Under the pieces are notes generated by a model. It was not told the origin of the DNA. It did not search any database and was given only the letters and a program-made list of their open reading frames with translations. From NCBI RefSeq assembly GCF_020037025.1, contig NZ_JAIQLH010000055.1:16571-80570 (forward strand): a stretch of DNA of 64,000 bases. Reading direction: 5' to 3'. The stretch comes from Streptomyces huiliensis (GTDB taxonomy: Bacteria > Actinomycetota > Actinomycetes > Streptomycetales > Streptomycetaceae). Positions 42,004 through 50,605 of this stretch are shown here, in pieces. The stretch's first letter is position 1. Every line of letters starts with the position of its first letter. The translations under genes were made by a program, and so were the position numbers.

Positions 42004-45000
42004 GCGTGTTCGATCTGCCCCGGCTGCACTTCGCCGGCGTCGCGACCACCCGGCTGCCCACCGGGCCGCGCAACGGCCTGACCGACCTGGCGGGTCCCCG
42101 CGCCCTCGTCGACGACGGCCCGGAGCCCGTCCCGTTCCCCGCCGGCCGGCCGGCCGGCGAGTACCACGCCTGGCTGCGCCGCCGCGGCCCCCGCCACGAC
42201 GCGCGCGGACGCCTCCGCCCGGACGGCGAGTTCAGCATGGCGGCGGGCTGGAACCTCGACGGGAACGGGCACTTCCTCTTCGATGCGCGCGTCACCGCCG
42301 TCCAAGGCCAGGACGGGCGGACGGACACGAAGGATTCGCTGGTCGGGCGCGCCGTGGACGTCTGGGGCCACTACAACCCGTATCTGCGCACCACCGTCAA
42401 CCGGGCCCGGGTCTTCGACCTCGACCCCGCGTCGCGGTGGACCACCGCCCTGATGACGGGCCGGTTCGGCGTCGGCAGACTCGGCCGCTCGCACGACGAC
42501 GGGTACCTGTTCACCGGGGGCGTCACCGGCTTCCAGCCGCCGCGCTGGGTGCAGTTCGGGCGGATCCTGGACGTCGGCGAGCACGTCCTCGCCGGACAGC
42601 TGCGGTACGCCGCCGTGCACCAGTTCGCGTTGGTCCGGGAGGACGCGGAGTGGTGGCGCGACGGGGTCCGCTCCCCCGCCGCGGAGGCCCTGCGGTCGGT
42701 GGTCACCGAGGGCGGCGCGGACGGCCTCGTCGTCCGGTTCGCGCTGGACGCCATGAGCAGCCCGGTGGTCCCCGACGCCCCCAGCCACTGGCGCGTCCGT
42801 GGCACCGTCGCCCCTTGGTACGCGCACGAGCTGCGCACTTATCCGGCGGGGCGACTGCTGGAGCCGGTCCCCGGAAGCCCGTTGCGCCACCTGACGGTGC
42901 GGCTGACGGATGACCGGGCGGTGCTCGACATGATCACCGCGGTCCCGGTCACCCGCCGGGCGGAACGAGCCGGTCCGGGGCCCCTGCACGCCCTCGGCCC
43001 GCCCCTGGACCTGGGCGACCTGGAGCTGCGGACGGCGTCGGGGGCGCTCGTCGCCCGGCTGCCCGCCGGCGCGTACCCCTCCGACGCGACGTCGGGGCTC
43101 GTCACCGCGGCCCGGGTCCCCGGCCGTCCGGAGGTTGCGGACGAGCGGCTGTTCCTGACCCGGACGGCACCCGGCGGGCGGCGGCGGGTGCTGCTGGCCG
43201 AGCGGGAGGCCGTCGTGCAGTCGGACGACGCGTTGGTGGTGCTGCACCATCGGGACCGCGCGCGCGGCGCCGACCACGCCGTCCGAGTGCGCGTGCGCTC
43301 GTTCGTACGCGGGCGCCCCGCGCCCGTGGAGGTGCGCGTACGCCAGTACTACAACCCCCGCGCACTCCCCGCCGACCGCACGGCGGGCGCGCCGGGCGCG
43401 CGCTGCGCCGACGCGGTGGTGCTGGGCATGCGGGCGGGGCGGGGTGAGGGAGCCGGGCAGGCCGAGGGGGCGGGCTCCCAGCCGGGCGCCCGTTCCGACG
43501 GCAGGCGGGGCGCGGGGCCGGGTGCCAGGCAGGACGCCGGACCGGGCGCCGGCCGCGGTGACGCGACGGGTAGAACAGGCGGCAGCGCAGGCAGCACAGG
43601 CAGCGCAGGCAGCGCAGGCAGCGCAGGCAGCGCAGGCAGCGCAGGCAGCGCAGGCAGCGCAGGCAGCGCAGGCAGCGCAGGCAGCGCAGGCAGCGGACCG
43701 AACGACCGGGTTGGCGGGTCGGGTAGCGCACCAAGCGCTCGAACGGGCAGCGCGCGCCCGGCGCTCGCGCCCGTACCAGTGCCGGCGCCCACGCCCTCAC
43801 CCGCACCACCGACCACGCCCCGATCGGCTTCCCCCACCACCCCCACCCCCACGCCCACACCCGCCCCCACCCCAGCACCGTACGCACCCGAGTGCACCCT
43901 CACCACCGACCCCCGCGGCCACGGCGAGCTCATCCTCCGCGGCGACCGCGCCGGCACCTGCCGGGTGCTGCTGTCGACCGGCGGCGCCGACGCCCCGGGC
44001 ACCGACCCCCGCGCGCCCGGCTCCGCCTGGACCGCGTACGACGACGCGGACGCGCTCGGCTTCTGGGCGGGTGCGGGCGCCCTCGCCGTCCGTGTCCTGC
44101 CCGACGACTGGCACCTCGACGCGATCCCCCGCGAGGACGTGGACTTCGCCCTCCTCCACCGGGAGGTCTTCGCCTACTACGAGCAGGTCTCCACCTTCAT
44201 GAAGTCCGAGGTCTTCAGCCTCGCCGACCGCTGCAAGGTCGAGACCTACGCCGAGCTCGCGTGGCAGATGTGCGACCCGCGCAACAAGGACCGCACGTAC
44301 TACATGCCGCCCACCCGGGACCTCACCGACCCCAAGGCCCGACTCCTCCTCGCCTACCTCCGCAACCAGCAGGCCAGGACCCGCCCGCCGCTCACCGTCC
44401 CCGCTCCACCACCCGAGCCGCCGGCGATCACCACGCGGGGCCGGCTGTGGGCCGTCCTCAAACAGGCGGCGACCCTCGAACTGGCGGTGATGCTCCAGTA
44501 CTTGTACGCCGCGTTCTCCCTGCCCACGCACGGCGCGGGCCGCGTCCTCGTCCGGCGCGGCCTGTGGACGCCGCGCCAGCTGGAGCTGGTCTGCGGCCAG
44601 GGCGGGGCGACGCTCGACGACGGGATCCGCGGCGCCCTGCTGACCGTCGCCCGCGAGGAGATGATCCACTTCCTCCTGGTCAACAACATCATCACGGCCA
44701 TCGGCGAACCGTTCCACGTTCCCGTGATCGACTTCGGCACGCTCAACGGGCGGCTGCCCGTCCCCCTGGACTTCGCCCTGGAAGGGCTGAGCATCGGCAG
44801 CGTCCAGCGGTACATCGCCGTCGAGCGGCCCGCCGGCCTCACCCCCGAACTGCGGCGCGCGGAATCGCCACCCGGCCCGGCCGCGCCGCGCGCCGGCGCC
44901 TGGGGTTCGATCAGCGAGCTGTACGCGGCCATCAGGGAGGGGCTGCGGCGCGTCCCGGACCTGTTCCTGGTGGAGAAGGGCCGCGGCGGCGGCGAACACC

Positions 45001-45752
45001 ACCTCTTCCTGCGGGAGTCCGTCAACACCGCGCACCCGGACTACCAGCTGGAGGTCGACGACCTCTCCAGCGCGCTGTTCGCCGTCGACCTCATCACCGA
45101 ACAGGGCGAGGGCGCCCCGGGCACCCCACCCCCTCCCGGCGCCCCACCCCCTCCCGGTACCCCAGCCCCTCCCCCACCAGAGACATCGCACTTCGAGACG
45201 TTCCTGCGGATCGGCGAACTCCTCACCACCGAGCGCGCCCCCGGACCGCACGGCCGGCTGCTCCCCTGGGACCCCGCCTATCCGGTGCTGCGCAACCCCA
45301 CCCTCGGCACCGGCGACGCGGCCAAGGACCCCGTCACCGACCCCGAGGCGCGCGCCGTCGCCCGGCTGTTCAACCAGGCGTACGAGCTGATGCTGCGGCT
45401 GATGGTCCAGCACTTCGGCGAGAGCCCCGACGGCAGCCTGCGCCGCTCCAAGCTGATGAACGCCTCGATCGACGTCATGACCGGCATGATGCGCCCCCTG
45501 GCGGAGCTGCTGGTCACCATGGACTCGGGCCGCCGCGGCCGGACGGCGGGGCCGACGTTCGAGCTGGACGCGGCGCCCGAGCCCGTCCCCCGCCCGGACG
45601 TCGCCCGGCGCGCGCTGGCCCTGCGCTTCGCCCACCTGGCCGCCGCGGCCCACGCCTGCCCGCGGGTGCCGGACCAGGTGGGCGACATGGCGGCGTTCTA
45701 CGCCGACGTGTTCCGGGGAGCGACGGACGCCAAGGGGAGGGAACGCGAATGA
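42000..45752 (+). CDS. staD/rebD: Chromopyrrolic acid synthase / imine dimerase (RebD/StaD/VioB type)
   Basis: A 1250-residue enzyme that dimerises two indole-3-pyruvate imine units to chromopyrrolic acid. The N-terminus MSVFDLPRLHFAGVATTRLP is typical of the family. The C-terminal ferritin-like iminophenyl-pyruvate dimer synthase region (about 815-900) contains LKQAATLELAVMLQYLYAAF and AREEMIHFLLVNNIITAIGEP with the Glu and His metal ligands. Known members are about 1000 residues; here the excess comes mainly from a low-complexity linker at about 480-635 with 13 Gly-Ser-Ala units and a Pro/Thr-rich stretch, and a Pro-Gly run near 1040. GTG start overlapping the oxidase stop. Confidence 0.88.
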   Translation: MSVFDLPRLHFAGVATTRLPTGPRNGLTDLAGPRALVDDGPEPVPFPAGRPAGEYHAWLRRRGPRHDARGRLRPDGEFSMAAGWNLDGNGHFLFDARVTAVQGQDGRTDTKDSLVGRAVDVWGHYNPYLRTTVNRARVFDLDPASRWTTALMTGRFGVGRLGRSHDDGYLFTGGVTGFQPPRWVQFGRILDVGEHVLAGQLRYAAVHQFALVREDAEWWRDGVRSPAAEALRSVVTEGGADGLVVRFALDAMSSPVVPDAPSHWRVRGTVAPWYAHELRTYPAGRLLEPVPGSPLRHLTVRLTDDRAVLDMITAVPVTRRAERAGPGPLHALGPPLDLGDLELRTASGALVARLPAGAYPSDATSGLVTAARVPGRPEVADERLFLTRTAPGGRRRVLLAEREAVVQSDDALVVLHHRDRARGADHAVRVRVRSFVRGRPAPVEVRVRQYYNPRALPADRTAGAPGARCADAVVLGMRAGRGEGAGQAEGAGSQPGARSDGRRGAGPGARQDAGPGAGRGDATGRTGGSAGSTGSAGSAGSAGSAGSAGSAGSAGSAGSAGSAGSGPNDRVGGSGSAPSARTGSARPALAPVPVPAPTPSPAPPTTPRSASPTTPTPTPTPAPTPAPYAPECTLTTDPRGHGELILRGDRAGTCRVLLSTGGADAPGTDPRAPGSAWTAYDDADALGFWAGAGALAVRVLPDDWHLDAIPREDVDFALLHREVFAYYEQVSTFMKSEVFSLADRCKVETYAELAWQMCDPRNKDRTYYMPPTRDLTDPKARLLLAYLRNQQARTRPPLTVPAPPPEPPAITTRGRLWAVLKQAATLELAVMLQYLYAAFSLPTHGAGRVLVRRGLWTPRQLELVCGQGGATLDDGIRGALLTVAREEMIHFLLVNNIITAIGEPFHVPVIDFGTLNGRLPVPLDFALEGLSIGSVQRYIAVERPAGLTPELRRAESPPGPAAPRAGAWGSISELYAAIREGLRRVPDLFLVEKGRGGGEHHLFLRESVNTAHPDYQLEVDDLSSALFAVDLITEQGEGAPGTPPPPGAPPPPGTPAPPPPETSHFETFLRIGELLTTERAPGPHGRLLPWDPAYPVLRNPTLGTGDAAKDPVTDPEARAVARLFNQAYELMLRLMVQHFGESPDGSLRRSKLMNASIDVMTGMMRPLAELLVTMDSGRRGRTAGPTFELDAAPEPVPRPDVARRALALRFAHLAAAAHACPRVPDQVGDMAAFYADVFRGATDAKGRERE
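43581..43697 (+). repeat. 9-bp microsatellite encoding a (Gly-Ser-Ala)n linker
   Basis: Thirteen 9-bp units GGCAGCGCA (one GGCAGCACA, the last GGCAGCGGA) lie in frame in the chromopyrrolate synthase gene. The array separates the N-terminal from the C-terminal catalytic part and is followed by a Pro/Thr/Ala-rich stretch. Confidence 0.95.
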
Positions 45753-47440
45753 GGTTGACACATTCCGCCGAAGAAGGTGCCGGAGCAGCGGACGAGGACG
45801 GCCGCAGGCCACCGTTCGACACCGACGTCCTGATCGTCGGCGCCGGCCCGGTCGGGCTGGCCCTGGCCTTGGACCTGAGACACCGGGGCGTCCGCTTCCT
45901 CGTCCTGGACGCCTCCGACGGACGGGTGGAACACCCCAAGGTCGGTACGGTCGGGCCGCGTTCGATGGAACTGTTCCGGCGCTGGGGCCTCGCGCACGCC
46001 GTCCGGACGGCCGGCTGGCCCGGCGACCACCCGCTGGACGTCGTCTGGGTGACCGCGGTCGGCGGGCACGAGATCCACCGCCTGCCGTTCGGCACCTCCG
46101 ACAGCCGGCCGCCGCACCCGTGGACGCCGGAGCCGGAACAGGTCTGTCCACAGAACCTGCTGGCGCCGCTGCTGGCCCGCGCGGTCGACGTCCACCCCGA
46201 TGGTCCGCTGCGCCACGGCTGCCGTCTCGACGGCTTCGTCCAGGACGCCGACGGCGTCACCGCCTCCGCCACCCGCCTCGCCGGCGGTGCTCCCCTCTCC
46301 CTGCGGGCCCGCTGGCTCGTGGGCTGTGACGGCGCGAGCTCGACCGTCCGCGGAATCCTCGGCGTCGGCGCCCCCTCCCGACACCCCACCCGTACCTTCC
46401 GCAACATCCTCTTCCGCGCGCCGGAGCTCGACGCCCGGCTCGGCGACCGCCGGGCCCTGGTGTACTTCCTCACCCAACCGCCGGACCTCCGCTATCCGTT
46501 GCGGGCGATGGACGGCCGCGGCCTGTACCGGCTGATCGCCTCCGCCGAGGCGGCGCTCCACCAGGAGCCGATGGCGCTGCTGCGGTCCGCGGTCGCCGTG
46601 GACACCCCACTGGAGGTGGTCTCGGAGCACGTGTGGCACCTGACGCACCGGATCGCCGACCGCTACCGCGTCGGCCGCGTGCTGCTCGCCGGGGACGCGG
46701 CGCACACTCTCTCGCCGTCCGGCGGCTTCGGGATGAACACCGGCATCGGAGACGCCGCCGACCTCGGCTGGAAGCTCGCCGCCGACCTGGCCGGCTGGGC
46801 GGGCCCCGGCCTGCTCGACGCCTACGAGGCCGAGCGCCGACCGGTCGCGGAGCGCGGACTGGAGGCAGCCGGCGCCAACCTGCGGCGCACGGTCGGCCGC
46901 GCGCTCCCCAAGGAGATCCTGCTCGACGGCCCGGAGGGCGACCGGGCCCGTGCGGCGCTCGCCCGGCAGCTGGGGAGCGCGGCCGTCCGCGCCGAGTTCG
47001 ACGCCCCCGACCTGCACTTCGGCATGCGCTACGCCTCCCCGCTGATCGTCGCGGACCCGGACGGCGACGACGGGGACTGGCGCTCCGGCGCCCTGCCCGG
47101 CGCCCGCGCCCCGCACGCCTGGCTCAGCGGCGGGACGTCGACACTGGACCTCTTCGGCGCCGGCTTCCGCCTGCTGTGCTTCACGGACGGCCGGTCGCCT
47201 GCAAGCCTGCTGCCGACTGACGGCCGGTCGCCTGACGCGCGGGTGCCGCGTGGCCTGATCGACGCCTTCGCCCGCCGGGGCGTGCCGCTGGCGGTCACCC
47301 ACTGCCACGACCGGCTGGTGGCGCGGCTGTACGGCCGGCCGTACGTCCTGGTGCGCCCCGACGGGCACGTCGCCTGGCGCGGCACCCGCCCGCCGCTGGA
47401 CCCGGGACTGCTGGCGGACACGGTGCGGGGCGCGCGATGA
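45749..47440 (+). CDS. staC/rebC: FAD monooxygenase, RebC/StaC-like
   Basis: A 563-residue PHBH-fold flavoenzyme: LIVGAGPVGLALALDLRHRG, VGCDGASSTVRGILG and VLLAGDAAHTLSPSGGFGMN, followed by GDAADLGWKLAADLAGW. In indolocarbazole pathways RebC or StaC acts with the P450 on chromopyrrolic acid to set the oxidation state of the aglycone (imide or lactam); which one applies cannot be told from the sequence alone. ATG overlaps the synthase stop (ATGA). Its stop in turn overlaps the ATG of a small repeat ORF. Confidence 0.83.
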   Translation: MRLTHSAEEGAGAADEDGRRPPFDTDVLIVGAGPVGLALALDLRHRGVRFLVLDASDGRVEHPKVGTVGPRSMELFRRWGLAHAVRTAGWPGDHPLDVVWVTAVGGHEIHRLPFGTSDSRPPHPWTPEPEQVCPQNLLAPLLARAVDVHPDGPLRHGCRLDGFVQDADGVTASATRLAGGAPLSLRARWLVGCDGASSTVRGILGVGAPSRHPTRTFRNILFRAPELDARLGDRRALVYFLTQPPDLRYPLRAMDGRGLYRLIASAEAALHQEPMALLRSAVAVDTPLEVVSEHVWHLTHRIADRYRVGRVLLAGDAAHTLSPSGGFGMNTGIGDAADLGWKLAADLAGWAGPGLLDAYEAERRPVAERGLEAAGANLRRTVGRALPKEILLDGPEGDRARAALARQLGSAAVRAEFDAPDLHFGMRYASPLIVADPDGDDGDWRSGALPGARAPHAWLSGGTSTLDLFGAGFRLLCFTDGRSPASLLPTDGRSPDARVPRGLIDAFARRGVPLAVTHCHDRLVARLYGRPYVLVRPDGHVAWRGTRPPLDPGLLADTVRGAR

Positions 47441-47613
47441 GGGCGCCGGACTCACGCCGGCACCGCCCGTCAGTGGCATCGCCGACATCACCGGCATTGC
47501 CGAGATCACCAGCATTGCCGATATCACCGGCATCAGAGACGTCAGTGGCATCAGAGACGTCAGCGGCACCGCCCGCAACCGAGGAACCGGTAACACCTGG
47601 GAGGCACACATGA
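47437..47613 (+). CDS. Possible 58-residue Ser/Pro/Thr-rich coupled ORF
   Basis: The ATG overlaps the stop of the flavin monooxygenase (ATGA) and its TGA overlaps the ATG of the P450 (ATGA). The peptide starts MRAPDSRRHRPSVASP and consists mainly of 18-bp tandem repeats (units such as SPALPR, SPALPI, SPASET, SVASET). Its low complexity suggests a spacer rather than an enzyme; translating ribosomes could carry through to the P450, which however has its own strong GGGAGG site. No homologue is recognised. Confidence 0.35.
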   Translation: MRAPDSRRHRPSVASPTSPALPRSPALPISPASETSVASETSAAPPATEEPVTPGRHT

Positions 47614-48842
47614 CGTCCCTCGGCCCCTTCCGCCTCTCCGACGTGCATGTGCCCGACCCCTACCCGCTCTACGAGCGCTACCGCGAGGAGGACCCCGTCC
47701 ACCGGGGCGAGGACGGCTGGTACCTCTTCCGCCACGCGGACGTCGCCGCCGTCCTGTCCGACCGCCGTTACGGGCGCGGCGGTCTGCCCGTACCGCTGCC
47801 GGCCTCGTGCCCGCACCTGAAGCGGACGGCCTCCGACTGGATGGTCTTCATGGACCCGCCGCGCCACACCCGCGTGCGCGCGCTGGTCGCGAAGAGCTTC
47901 ACGCCCCGCGTGGTCGAGCGGCTGCGCCCCCGGGTCGACGAGCTCGCGGGCCGGCTGACCGCCGCCCTGGCGGAGACCCTGGCCGAGGACGGGCGGGCCG
48001 ACCTGGTCGACCGGTTCGCCGCGCCGTTCCCCATCCTGGTGATCTGCGAACTGCTGGGGGTGCGGGCGGACGACCGCCCCTGGTTCCGGGCCCGCGCGGT
48101 CGACCTCCAGCAGGCCACCAGCGCCCGCGCCGCCCGGCGGAGCGACGCCTACCGGGTGGCGGACGCGGCGGCCGGCGAGCTCGACGCGTACTTCCGCGCC
48201 GAACTGGCCCGGCGCCGGGCCGCCGGGCCGGTCGAAACCCGCGACGATGACGGCGACCTGATAGCGGCCATGCTGCGGGCGGCCGAGGAGGAACCGCTGG
48301 ACGACGACGTCCTCGTCGGCACCTGCGTCCACCTGCTGACGGCCGGCCACGAGACCACCACCAACCTCCTCTGCAAGGGCCTGCTCGCCCTGCTGGACCA
48401 CCCGTACCAGCTCGGACTGGTGCGCGAGCGCCCGGAGTTACTGCCGGGAGCGGTGGAGGAGCTGATCCGCTACGACGGCCCGGTCCAGCTGATCAGCCGC
48501 CGCGCGCACGAGGACGGCGAGATCGGCGGCCACCGCGTCGCGCGCGGCGAGAAGGTGACCCTGGTCCTGGGCTCGGCCAACCGCGACCCGCGCCGCTTCC
48601 CGCACCCCGACCGGCTGGACGTCCGCCGGGACGCCCGCCGCCACTGCGGCTTCGGGCTGGGCGCCCACTACTGCCTCGGCGCCCCGCTGGCACGTGTGGA
48701 GGCGGAGACCGGCCTCCACCGCCTGCTGACCGGTCTGCCGGGACTGCGGCCGGCGGAGGACGAGCCGGACGGCCCGGTGCGGTACGCGGACGACCTGGTC
48801 TTCCACGGACCGTCGAGGCTGGTGGTGCGCACGGGCCGATGA
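47610..48842 (+). CDS. staP/rebP: Cytochrome P450 (RebP/StaP-like position)
   Basis: A 410-residue bacterial class I P450. The oxygen-binding I helix is LLTAGHETTTNLL, the K-helix ExxR is in EELIRYDGPVQ, and the heme loop FGLGAHYCLGAPLAR supplies the axial thiolate Cys355. GGGAGG precedes the ATG. By position in the cluster it should catalyse aryl-aryl coupling and decarboxylation of chromopyrrolic acid to the indolocarbazole core. Being any other tailoring P450 is possible. Electron-transfer partners are not encoded nearby. Ends 11 bases from a convergent gene. Confidence 0.83.
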   Translation: MTSLGPFRLSDVHVPDPYPLYERYREEDPVHRGEDGWYLFRHADVAAVLSDRRYGRGGLPVPLPASCPHLKRTASDWMVFMDPPRHTRVRALVAKSFTPRVVERLRPRVDELAGRLTAALAETLAEDGRADLVDRFAAPFPILVICELLGVRADDRPWFRARAVDLQQATSARAARRSDAYRVADAAAGELDAYFRAELARRRAAGPVETRDDDGDLIAAMLRAAEEEPLDDDVLVGTCVHLLTAGHETTTNLLCKGLLALLDHPYQLGLVRERPELLPGAVEELIRYDGPVQLISRRAHEDGEIGGHRVARGEKVTLVLGSANRDPRRFPHPDRLDVRRDARRHCGFGLGAHYCLGAPLARVEAETGLHRLLTGLPGLRPAEDEPDGPVRYADDLVFHGPSRLVVRTGR

Positions 48843-48853
48843 CGTGAGCGCAC

Positions 48854-50419
48854 TCACCCGGGCAGGTCCCGGCGCGGCGCGAACCACCGCTCCAGATAAC
48901 CCGCGAGCGCGTCCCGGTCGCCGGAGGGAGCGCGGAGGCCGACGTACCCGTCGGGGCGGACGAGGAGGAGCGTCCCGGCGAGCGCAGCGCCGGCCGCGTC
49001 GCCCTCGGCGCGGACCCGGAAGGTCCGGAGGCCGGCACCGTACCGCTCGACGAGCCCCCGGAACTCCGCGCCTCCACCCCTCCCCTCGAAGACCAGGAGC
49101 GTCCACCTCCGGTAGGAGAGCAGGTCGTGGAGGCGCCGCCGGGTGCCGTCGCGTTCGCGGACGGGGAGGTCGGGGAGCCGGTCGCCGGCGCGCAGCGGCC
49201 CCCGGCGGCCGGTGTCGGTGGTGAGGGCGCTCGGCCGGTGGTGCCGGGCGAAGTCGCTCATCATCAGCCGCGTCCGCCGTTCGGCCCGCCGGCTGCCGAT
49301 GACCACCGGGGCCGCGAGGCTCAGGGCGGCGAGCGTCAGGGGGCCGGGCGGGAGTTCGGTGAGGTTGTGGCGCATGTCGCGCATCACTCCGGCGGCGGTG
49401 CGGCGCTGTTCGGCGGAGTAGGTGTCGAGCAGCGTCTCGCGGCAGCGCCCCTGGTGGACGGCGGCGAGCTTCCAGCCCAGGTTGTGGGCCGCGCAGAGCC
49501 CGGCGTTGAGGCCGTGTCCGCCGACGGGCGCCCACAGGTGGGCGCTGTCGCCGGCGAGCAGGGCGGCGCCGTGGCGGAGCGACGCGGCGAGGCGGTCGTG
49601 GAAGCGGGCCCGGTTGGTCCACGGCGGGGTCGTGGGCACCAGGCGGACGTCGGGGTCACCGGTGGCGCGGACGACGAGTTCCCGCATCTCGTCGGTGCTC
49701 GGCGGTTCCTCGAGGCGCGGTTCGGGGTCGTCGCGGAAGGCGAAGAACCGGTGCCCTCCGCCGGGCAGCGGGCTGACGATCAGCGAGACGCCCCGGTGGA
49801 GGAAGATCTGGGTGAGGTGGGGGTCCTGCGGGAAGCGCCAGTCGGGCTTGGCGTTCATCTGCACGGCCTGCAGATCGGCGCGGCGCTCCCCGTCGAAGGG
49901 AATGCCCAGGGTCTTGCGCACGATGCTGTGCGCCCCCTCGCACCCCACGAGCCACCGGCACGCGACGGTGCGCCCCCGCCCGTCCGGCCCCCGCAGATCG
50001 ACTTCGGCCCCGTCCGCCCCGACCCGTACCGCCACGGCCTCCGTGGCCCAGCCGACGTCGTCCCCCAGCGCCCGCAGCCGGCGGCGGAGCAGCCGCTCGG
50101 TGGCGTCCTGCTCGATGGAGAGCGGACAGGGGAAGGCCGTCCCCGGCATGGCCATGTCGTACTCCCCGCACAACCGCCCCCGCACCCGGAACGCCCCGCG
50201 CCGCACCACCAGCCCCGCACCGGCCAGGTCGTCCGCACACCCGAGGTCCCTCATCGCCTCGAGTGCGCGCTGCCAGATGATGCTGGCCCGGGGCTCCTTC
50301 TTGGTCCCTGGCTCCTTCTCGACAACGAGCACATCGAGCCCATACCGCCGCAACGCGATCGCCAGCGCCAGCCCGGTGGGCCCGGCACCGACGACCACAA
50401 CGTCCCGAACCTCCACCAC
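48854..50419 (-). CDS. Second FAD-dependent aromatic monooxygenase of the cluster
   Basis: A 521-residue PHBH-fold flavoprotein: VVVVGAGPTGLALAIALRRYG, LVGCEGAHSIVRKTLGIPF and ALLAGDSAHLWAPVGGHGLN, followed by AGLCAAHNLGWKLA. A C-terminal thioredoxin-like part (RRWTLLVFEGRG, GTLLLVRPDGYVGLRAP) follows as in many PgaE/RdmE-type enzymes. It is convergent with the P450 and so is separately transcribed. In bisindole pathways with two such enzymes (cladoniamide, BE-54017) one opens or hydroxylates the indole; that role is only a suggestion. The start is one of two adjacent GTG codons. Confidence 0.82.
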   Translation of the reverse strand: MVEVRDVVVVGAGPTGLALAIALRRYGLDVLVVEKEPGTKKEPRASIIWQRALEAMRDLGCADDLAGAGLVVRRGAFRVRGRLCGEYDMAMPGTAFPCPLSIEQDATERLLRRRLRALGDDVGWATEAVAVRVGADGAEVDLRGPDGRGRTVACRWLVGCEGAHSIVRKTLGIPFDGERRADLQAVQMNAKPDWRFPQDPHLTQIFLHRGVSLIVSPLPGGGHRFFAFRDDPEPRLEEPPSTDEMRELVVRATGDPDVRLVPTTPPWTNRARFHDRLAASLRHGAALLAGDSAHLWAPVGGHGLNAGLCAAHNLGWKLAAVHQGRCRETLLDTYSAEQRRTAAGVMRDMRHNLTELPPGPLTLAALSLAAPVVIGSRRAERRTRLMMSDFARHHRPSALTTDTGRRGPLRAGDRLPDLPVRERDGTRRRLHDLLSYRRWTLLVFEGRGGGAEFRGLVERYGAGLRTFRVRAEGDAAGAALAGTLLLVRPDGYVGLRAPSGDRDALAGYLERWFAPRRDLPG

Positions 50420-50605
50420 GCCGCCCCCGCCCTCCCCGACGCCACCACCGTTTCACCCCCAATCGTGCGGGAACCACCACCCCGCCTTCAATGGCGCCTT
50501 TCCCCCGAAGCACCCCATGCACCCCATGCACCCGACACATCCGGAACCACCCGGACCGCCCAGACCGTCCGGGCGCCCCAGACCGTCGAACCATCCGGGA
50601 TCGAC

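Noticed and set aside
40344..45752. An 1802-codon frame for the chromopyrrolate synthase
   Set aside because: The first 550 codons overlap the oxidase in another frame; the GTG at 42000, overlapping the oxidase stop, matches the family N-terminus.
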